DNA of 64,000 nucleotides, taken from NCBI GenBank assembly GCA_009363875.1, contig CM018696.1, positions 22,519,475-22,583,474 of the forward strand, given 5' to 3'. The notes beneath the pieces were generated by a model. It had not been told where the DNA came from. It did no database searches and worked only from the letters and a program-made list of their open reading frames with translations. The stretch is from Mikania micrantha (lineage: Eukaryota > Streptophyta > Magnoliopsida > Asterales > Asteraceae). The position numbers were made by a program, and so were the translations under genes. Shown piece after piece: positions 57,541 through 64,000 of this stretch. Numbering within the stretch: position 1 is the stretch's first letter; each line of letters starts with the position of its first letter.

Positions 57541-57547
57541 ATATATA

Positions 57548-57751
57548 AGGAAGTGATCTATTGCTAACCTTAGTATAGAGCAATAACCCATTAACCTCAC
57601 CATATTTAATGATCAAATTACAAGATGTTTATCTAATGGTTGATATTAAACTATAATATAATAATGTAATTGATTTGAAAGAAAATGGAATAAGGGTAAA
57701 GAGAGTTAATGGGTTATTGCTCTAAGTGTGAGTTAGTATTTGATCACATTC
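57548..57751. mobile_element. Deletion derivative of foldback F1 (MITE)
   Basis: The first 150 bp or so match the complement of the right end of 29604-31215 (GGAAGTGATCTATTGCTAACC). The last 50 bp or so match the complement of its left end (TTAGTATTTGATCACATTC). Thus it is an internally deleted copy. Confidence 0.82.
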
Positions 57752-57775
57752 ATATATATATATATAGGGAGAGGT

Positions 57776-58157
57776 TCAAATGTTAACCCTCCCTTATAGC
57801 GTTAACCGCTTAACCCTAGCGTTTTTTGCTCGAATCTTAGTTTTCTTTTTTTCATGATTTTTATTATACATAAATAGGGGGTTTCTTTTTTGTGTTTTTG
57901 CTAATTCATCACCGTTTAGAAGTTATATAACTTACACTTACTTACAATCCCTATCTGATGTAAGTAAATGCAAGTAAGTGTAAGTAACTTACAATTACTA
58001 TAACTTCTAAACGGTGATGAATTAGCAAAAACACAAAAAAGAAACCCCCTATTTATGTATAATAAAAACCATGAAAAAAAAACTAAGATTCGGGCAAAAA
58101 ACGCTAGGGTTAAGCGGTTAACGCTATAAGGAAGGGTTAACAATGGAACCTTCCCCT
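57776..58157. mobile_element. Foldback MITE F4a
   Basis: GGGAGAGGTTCAAATGTTAAC mirrors GTTAACAATGGAACCTTCCCC. The arms continue through TTGCTAATTCATCACCGTTTA and meet at a short loop near 57955. It is flanked by TA runs. Confidence 0.82.
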
Positions 58158-58181
58158 ATATATATATATATATATATATAT

Positions 58182-58501
58182 AGAGGATGGTTCCATTGTT
58201 AACACTCCCTTATATCGTTAACCCGTGTTAACCCGGCATTTTTTGTCCGAATCTTTGTTTTTTTTCATGGTTTTTGTTATACATAAATAGAGGGGTTTCT
58301 TTTTTGTGTTTTTTCTAATTCATCACCGTTTAGAAATTATTTACAAGTGTAAGTATAAATAATTTCTAAACGGTGATGAATTAGAAAAAACACAAAAAAG
58401 AAATCCCTCTATTTATGTATAACAAAAACCATGAAAAAAACAAAGATTCAGGCAAAAAATGCCGGGTTAACGATATAAGAGATGGTTAACATTTGAACCT
58501 C

Positions 58502-58505
<4 letters not shown>
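58182..58505. mobile_element. Foldback MITE F4b
   Basis: The same family as F4a (ATTCATCACCGTTTAGAAATT and complement), inserted about 25 bp away across a TA run. It ends GGTTAACATTTGAACCTCTC. Confidence 0.82.
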
Positions 58506-58533
<28 letters not shown>

Positions 58534-58537
<4 letters not shown>

Positions 58538-58708
58538 ATAAAAGTAGAAGAAACATGAGAGAAAACTCCAACTATATTCATACAATATGATACATTATAT
58601 AGTGATACAACGAGAAACTGTAAAGTCACGTAACTCAAACATAATGTGTGAGAAGACGAATGGTTGGTAGTAATTATGTCTGTGATTAATACTACTTAAT
58701 ACATAACA
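58534..58708 (-). repeat. 3' LTR of the copia element, 175 bp
   Basis: On the minus strand it starts TGTTATGTATTAAG and ends TTATAACA (TGTTAT/ATAACA inverted ends). It lies in a TA run on its outer side. Confidence 0.72.
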
Positions 58709-58720
58709 CTCCCCTCAGAC
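58709..58720 (-). other. Polypurine tract of the copia element
   Basis: On the minus strand GTCTGAGGGGAG directly precedes the LTR. Confidence 0.7.
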
Positions 58721-58969
58721 ATATTACTGTTTACCATACACTTATTAATATCATGCTTCAGGATGTATTAATTCGATACTTCAGGATCGATTAAATAACT
58801 GATATCTCTAGATCAGTTATGTTGCCTCATTAAAACCTTACTAAGAAAACCCAATGGGACAAAACTTAGTCAAGGAAAAAGAGTACAACGTGTATAATGC
58901 TCTCCCTCAATTTAGTAAATGCCTTTTAATCTATGAAGATTAATTCGATCTTCTATGATATTTTCTTGA

Positions 58970-59380
58970 AGCTGCTTCTGGGTAAAAACTTTGTAAATAG
59001 ATCAGCTAGATTTTTACTTGATATGATCTAGCAAACATCGACTACATTATCCTTTTGTAAACTTAAGGAATTTGGTAAAATATACATGGTTATGTCACCC
59101 TTGATATAACGTGCTTTAATATGAGCTATGCTAGCAATATTGTCTTTATAAATAATTGTAGGGCTCTTCTTAATCTCTTCCAAGTCACATGCTTCTTCTA
59201 TATTTGATTAATCATCGATCTCAATAGCACACATTTTCAACTAACATTATATAGTTCTATAATGTTAGCATAATTTGATGAAATTGTTGTAAGTTTTTGC
59301 ATTGTCGATCTCCAAGATATTGTTGTCCCACCATATGTGAATACATAACCTCTTTGAGACTTTCTTTGTGTTGGGTTCAG
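58970..59380 (-). pseudogene. Copia RNase H remnant
   Basis: On the minus strand: KSQRGYVFTYGGTTISWRS, then YKDNIASIAHIKARYIKGD and NLADLFTKFLP, the conserved copia RNase H blocks in order. An in-frame stop lies between the last two (DVC followed by TAG), with further stops between YGG and YKDN. Confidence 0.82.
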
Positions 59381-60004
59381 ACTATATCTCGCTAACTCGT
59401 GCACCGCAAATGCAATATCAAGTATCGTAAAAATATTAATTGAACCCTTAATATGAAATATGATGTTGTCTTATCAAAAAAACCTTTGCTAAGAAAACCT
59501 AGTGTAATAAAACATAGCCAATGTAGTTCACATTTTCTCCCCCTGGGATATATTATTGTTTATTTTACACAATTAATAACATACTTCAAGATGTTGTTAA
59601 ACTTGTAATTATGGATCTGTAATATAAACTAATACTGCTGGATCAGTTATGTTGTCTTGTAATATTTTCGAGACACCTTAGTCATCAATCACAATTAGGA
59701 ATGGTACTTCCAGACCAATTACATTTTCACCCTTTTTTTTGGGGCAGTAAGGATCCATTGATATGTCTAACAATCGAAAAACTATAGATGTGTTTTGCAA
59801 ATAAACTTTGTCCATATAAAAAAGATTTAACATATTTTAGATATAGTTTGATTGATGGACATATATATATATATATATATATATACATAATTATGTATAT
59901 ACCTGAAATGCAGATCAAGTAATTTCAACTTGTGTCATTTCTTTCAAAAAATTCTCTCTAAAGGCTTCTACAGAGTCTCAAATTATTTACAGATTCGAGA
60001 TACC

Positions 60005-60530
60005 AATTCTAATGCTTCAAGCATTTTTAGGGATTTCATGTATATGTCACTTTAAATGCCCCCTATAAAATATTTATGACAACCTCTTTATATTTTATCT
60101 GAGGTATATCTGAGATTGTGAGGCTAGGAATAATCATGGGGTTATCACATCTGCAACAGGGGAATATATTTACTCATAATCAACTACTGGGATTTGAGAA
60201 ATAAAAAAACCCTTTGTGTTGCAATTCATTCCTTACATTGCGCACTCTAACTCTTTATGTTTCTTTTTAATCTAAAGACACCCATTTGTAAACTACTGGT
60301 TTGACGTCTATGGGTGTTCGAACTACAGGTTCGAAAACGTTTAGCTTTTCAAGTGAATCTAACTCAGCCTTCAAGGCGATTTGCAATTTATGTCAATCAT
60401 TGATATATATATATATATATATATGCACTCTTCTAGAGTTTTACCTACGTAATCTTTTTCACTGATTACATTCTTTGATATAGCATATGCAAATATTTCA
60501 TTAACACATATTTCATTTAGGTTTAAAATT
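60005..60530 (-). pseudogene. Copia RT remnant
   Basis: On the minus strand: VVYKWVSLD, then VDYE-IYSPVADVIT and SDIYMKSLKMLEA, matching the copia RT order (KWVF, DYEETYSPV, DIYMKIPEG). It has several stops and deletions and an inserted TA run at 60402-60424. Confidence 0.72.
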
Positions 60531-60599
60531 GTACCATTTTATACAATATTTAGATCTCATATATGTTTAGTACCGAGTTTCTTCTGGAACTCCATTATC

Positions 60600-60985
60600 C
60601 TCTTCTGGGGTTTTATTAATCTCTTCAGGATTTATAATGATAACCTCTATATCTTTTAGGATTTTACCGATAACCTCTTCTAGAGTAATGTTAATCTCTT
60701 CTGGGATTTTTACTAATAGCATCTTCTAGAGTTACGTTAATCTCTTCTAGGATTTTACCGACAACAAATTCTCGAATAATGTTAATCTCTTCTGGGATTT
60801 TGTCGATCAACCTCTTCTAGAGTTTCGTTAATCTCTTCTGGGATTTTGCCGATAACAAATTCTCGAATAATGTTAATCTCTTTTGGGATTTTGTCGATCA
60901 ACCTCTACTATAGTTTCGTTAATCTCTTCTGGGATTTTATCAATCAACTTCTCCTAGGGTCTTATTATTCACCACTTCAGGAGTT
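60600..60985 (-). repeat. Degenerate tandem repeat in the copia integrase-RT linker
   Basis: A unit reading TTAATCTCTTCTGGGATTTT on the plus strand recurs at least seven times. On the minus strand it encodes KIPEEIN-like acidic repeats. Such PEE-rich linkers are usual between integrase and RT in one plant copia group. Confidence 0.72.
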
Positions 60986-60988
60986 TTA

Positions 60989-61327
60989 TCAATAACCTCT
61001 TCTTGAGTTTTGCATGCTTTCTTTGTAGGGTAATCTTTTTATGATTACATTAATTTGAACAAATGAATTTGATACGAGTATTTGTGACTTTGTCACTTTG
61101 TTTGTGTTTGTGCATGCATTTAGTAATTCATTTGTTATTCTTTGTAAATATATTGGATTTGTGATTTTCATCGGCCACTTCGAGGGTCGATATTTGATAG
61201 TGATGACACACTCTATTATTTTCATGTTTTACCAGTCTTTCATTATTCATTCTCCCCCTAAAGACTAAGAATATATTGTGTTTGAAATTTGTCTCATTTT
61301 GGCATGGTAGTATTTGTACATTAACCG
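60989..61327 (-). pseudogene. Copia integrase C-terminal remnant
   Basis: On the minus strand: IYLQRITNELLNACTNTNK then VTKSQI, corresponding to the HLQNIANQLPDAFTD...VTKSHIP region downstream of copia integrase. A LGGE-like motif lies further up. It is interrupted by stops. Confidence 0.65.
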
Positions 61328-64000
61328 TGTGACAATCCGACTTTTCGAATTAACCTCGTTAACTGAAAATAACGAAATCACAAATAGGAAGGCCCAATAA
61401 GGCCAAGGTAGGCCCAATGAGGCCAATGAGGCCCAAGGTAGGCCCAATGAGACCAAGGTAGGCCCAATAAGGCCAAGGTAGGCCCAATGAGGCCCAAGGT
61501 AGGCCCAATTGTATTTATGAGGCCCAAAAGGATTAACCTAGCCCAATAACGTTCCAATTGACCAATTAGTGACAATTCGGCAATTCGGATTAACTCCGTT
61601 AACTTTAGAATTAACCGAAATGATGTGAAATCCGTTAAAATCGAACTAAAGGGATTGGGAGTGAAGAAAATTTATTCTAAAACATTCAATTTAATAGAAT
61701 TAAACTTAGAAGTATGAAAGATAATCAATTTTGACTTGTAAAAGTCAAAATTTCGGCTATATGAGCAATTAAATTCGAAATTCACAATTAATCATTATAA
61801 GAAACTGAATTAATCACTCAATCAATACACCATGATGATAATTAATCGTTATTATCAGTTATTGAGCAAATTAAATCTCGAATTAAACTCAATTTTTAAT
61901 CAAAAGCCGTAACCGTTTTAAAGTAGTATCAAAACCGTATACCTCGATTAAAATTCACAAATATTGGAACTCCAGAACTCCTAATCGGCATCCTCAGAGT
62001 CTTTACCATACACTAATTCGAATCCAGAAGTCGTGGGTTGAAGATTTGGATTGAAGGACGGCCGAAACTCAGACCAGTAGTCGAAGTAACCCAATCCGAC
62101 ATTGAACCAGGTAAAAATCGATATCCACACACTCTAACATTGCCGATTAAGGGAAGCCCTAACATTAATTCATCAAACAACATCGAAATTCATGAGTTCG
62201 ATCATTAGGGTTCATGTTAAGAACCGATTTGGGGATTTCTATTCTAATGAGCATAAAATTCGAATTAACATCAACAGAGAGTTTCGAAATTACTGGTTTA
62301 ATGAAATACACATGTTAATTTCATCACACAAATACAAAATCTAGCATTTCGAATTCTAGGGTTCTAAGTTTAAACGGATTTAGGGGTTATTGTTCAAACG
62401 ATTTTAAAAATCAAATTGAATACTACCTGTAGTATCATAAGATACCGATTAAGGTTAATCTTAAATCAATTCCGAGTTTTAGTATCGAATTAATGGAATT
62501 CAAAATCTAGGGTTCTTGAACTTTAATGTTTTGGGGATTTCGATCTGAATGAGTTTAGAAATGGAATTAAACTACACAGAAACTTTCGAAACTCACTACT
62601 TAATGAAAACCATGTGCCAATTCCTGAACATGTTAACGAATTGAACAAATTTAATTTCTAGGGTTTATTTTAGAAAAACGTTTTGGGGCTTTCTAAACAA
62701 TCAAGGTTAAAAGTGGGAATTAAATATGCAGAGAGGCTCGTTTCTATCTTAAGATGACAAAAACCATGGAATTGAATTCTGATAAGTTCGAATTTGGTCT
62801 AATGGATTTGAGAAATGGAGTTGTTCGAACCGTATTTAGTTAGGGGTTGAATTGAGGCGTTTATCTCGATCATTGAGTGAATTAAAACCCACTATAGATG
62901 TGTCTGGACGCAGGGAACAGAAGCCCCAAGGTGTTGGGTTCGATCGGATTTGATTCGAAGTCCAATTTGAACTAAATGGCTTCGGTTGTGATTAACAAAG
63001 GGGAACCAGACTCGAGAAGGTTAAAATAATTAGTTCTGGAATCATAATGCAAATGTGGATCTAGAGCTACTGGTTTGGGTTGAGTGTTTGGTCCAAGAGG
63101 TCAGGGGTTCGAACCCTGCCTCTGTCAGTTTTTGATATTTAAAAACCATTTGGGTTTTTAAACCATAACTTCTTCGTTTGAGCTCCGATTCGATCCGTTC
63201 AAAAGGCGTTGGAACCAGAATTCAGTTCCGAACGTATTAGAATAATAAAATTTATATTTTGACTCGAAACCTTAATCGCGTGTATTTTACGCTCGCGTAA
63301 ATTAAATCGTATACGTTTATATGATTTAAATAAATGAATTTAAATCCGTACATACTTATGTAAATACGATTCTAACTATCTAACATACGTGTGTTGACAC
63401 GTATGTGATTACAATCACAAAAAGACATCTCGAATAACACTAAGTTATTGTTTAAACACAGATTCTTCGTAGAGGATTATCTACGCGATTTCACGTGTGA
63501 TAGTCATTCTGTTTGCAATCAAAGGTGCGTACACGGCCCCTTTCTTATTTCAAACTGTTTTTGGGGAGAAAACATGTGCAACAAACTCTTTTTAGATACA
63601 TATCACTTGCATGAGTTAGCTGTTTACATTATGTGACAACATAGCAATTGAAAGTCCTTACACACCTCGAACCGTTTAGTTTGCTGTAACGCAAAGCGTG
63701 GTAGTTGGAAATAGATCTATTAGGTTTGACAAACCTCACCTGGTAGATGGGATCTACGCAGGTGTTTGACTGACGAAACACACATTACTATTGTTCGTGC
63801 TAGACAATAGTGGCAAGGCAAAAACATGCTATAGCATGGCAATCGTCAGCTTCGGTGTCGACCACTTATGTAAATAGTTTATATGACTAGCTATCATGAC
63901 TATGCATGTGTGATTATGTTATCTGCAAAATTGATATTCAAACTGTTGTTTTGAACATTGTGAATACTTAAAACCTGTGTTATGCACCAACCTTTGTGTT
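61328..64000 (+). repeat. LTR of the element B family, running off the right edge
   Basis: TGTGACAATCCGACTTTTCG matches the start of the LTR at 16310, and similarity continues to the window end. For example, GTGTTGACACGTATGTGATT and CAGCTTCGGTGTCGACCACT occur in both. About 330 bp should remain outside. The preceding AACCG (61323-61327) is the expected target duplication. It is either a solo LTR or the 5' LTR of a further element. It carries GGGTTCGAACCCTG at 63105-63118. Confidence 0.85.
61390..61510 (+). repeat. GGCCCA minisatellite in the right-edge LTR
   Basis: About six copies of a 20-bp unit AAGGTAGGCCCAATGAGGCC with small variations. It is absent from the LTR at 16310-19047. It is followed at about 61570 by a second, diverged LTR-head sequence (GTGACAATTCGGCAATTCGG). 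Confidence 0.85.

Larger units (their letters stand above)
58534..61327 (-). mobile_element. Decayed Ty1/copia element, 3' portion
   Basis: On the minus strand: the integrase C-terminal region, an acidic repeat linker, an RT remnant, RNase H, a polypurine tract and a 175-bp 3' LTR. All coding parts are interrupted. It is cut at 61327 by the LTR starting at 61328, so its 5' part is expected right of the window. A block resembling its 3' end (polypurine-like GGGGGAG at about 59545) also occurs between RT and RNase H, so the copy is rearranged. Confidence 0.8.

Noticed and set aside
61378..61575. Leu/Gly/Pro-rich minus-strand frames in the right-edge LTR
   Set aside because: They arise from the 20-bp GGCCCA minisatellite.

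Overview
This is repeat-dense nuclear DNA from a flowering plant. The evidence is nested Ty3/gypsy chromovirus-type retrotransposons primed by initiator tRNA-Met, a decayed Ty1/copia element, many TIR/foldback elements in AT-rich DNA, and one intron-containing receptor-kinase gene with GT-AG introns and an S-domain. The Gag/Pol wording resembles copies I remember from Asteraceae, but that placement is inference.

Layout, left to right. 1-11865: element A, a very young gypsy element (5' LTR cut by the window edge, 3' LTR 7861-11865). Its LTRs differ at one seen position over 2995 aligned bases, yet gag carries a stop and the gag-protease/pol junction a frame change. A sits inside the gag zinc knuckle of element B (11866-19047). 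B has a mutated reverse-transcriptase catalytic motif and a template-switch scar at the end of pol. B sits inside the integrase of element C (19048-19934). C is joined tail-to-tail to an oppositely oriented, LTR-less relic, element D (19931-23015, minus). 23-32 kb is AT-rich sequence with an LTR fragment, CACTA-, hAT- and Helitron-like remnants, tRNA-like modules and a 1.6-kb foldback element with an internal minisatellite.

32456-38114: element E, an old gypsy copy lacking gag and protease. Its pol stop codons are mostly C-to-T/G-to-A changes, and its intact 3' LTR carries a TATA box under a 20-bp-periodic array of CACRTGTC motifs. 38-50 kb is a mosaic of foldback elements, hAT-like MITEs (several with 8-bp target duplications), a frameshifted Myb/SANT-like transposon-type gene (41666-42645, minus) and microsatellites.

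50301-53757 (minus) is the only clearly intact host gene: a seven-exon G-type lectin S-receptor-like Ser/Thr kinase of 819 residues. It is hemmed in by a foldback element about 265 bp past its stop codon and a hAT-like element about 400 bp upstream of its start.

55-58.5 kb is a train of TA-anchored foldback elements and a second copy of a hAT-like family that may have captured a gene fragment. 58534-61327 (minus) is a decayed copia element with a 175-bp LTR. It is interrupted at 61328 by an LTR of the same family as element B, which runs off the right edge. No CRISPR, rRNA gene or canonical full tRNA gene was seen.
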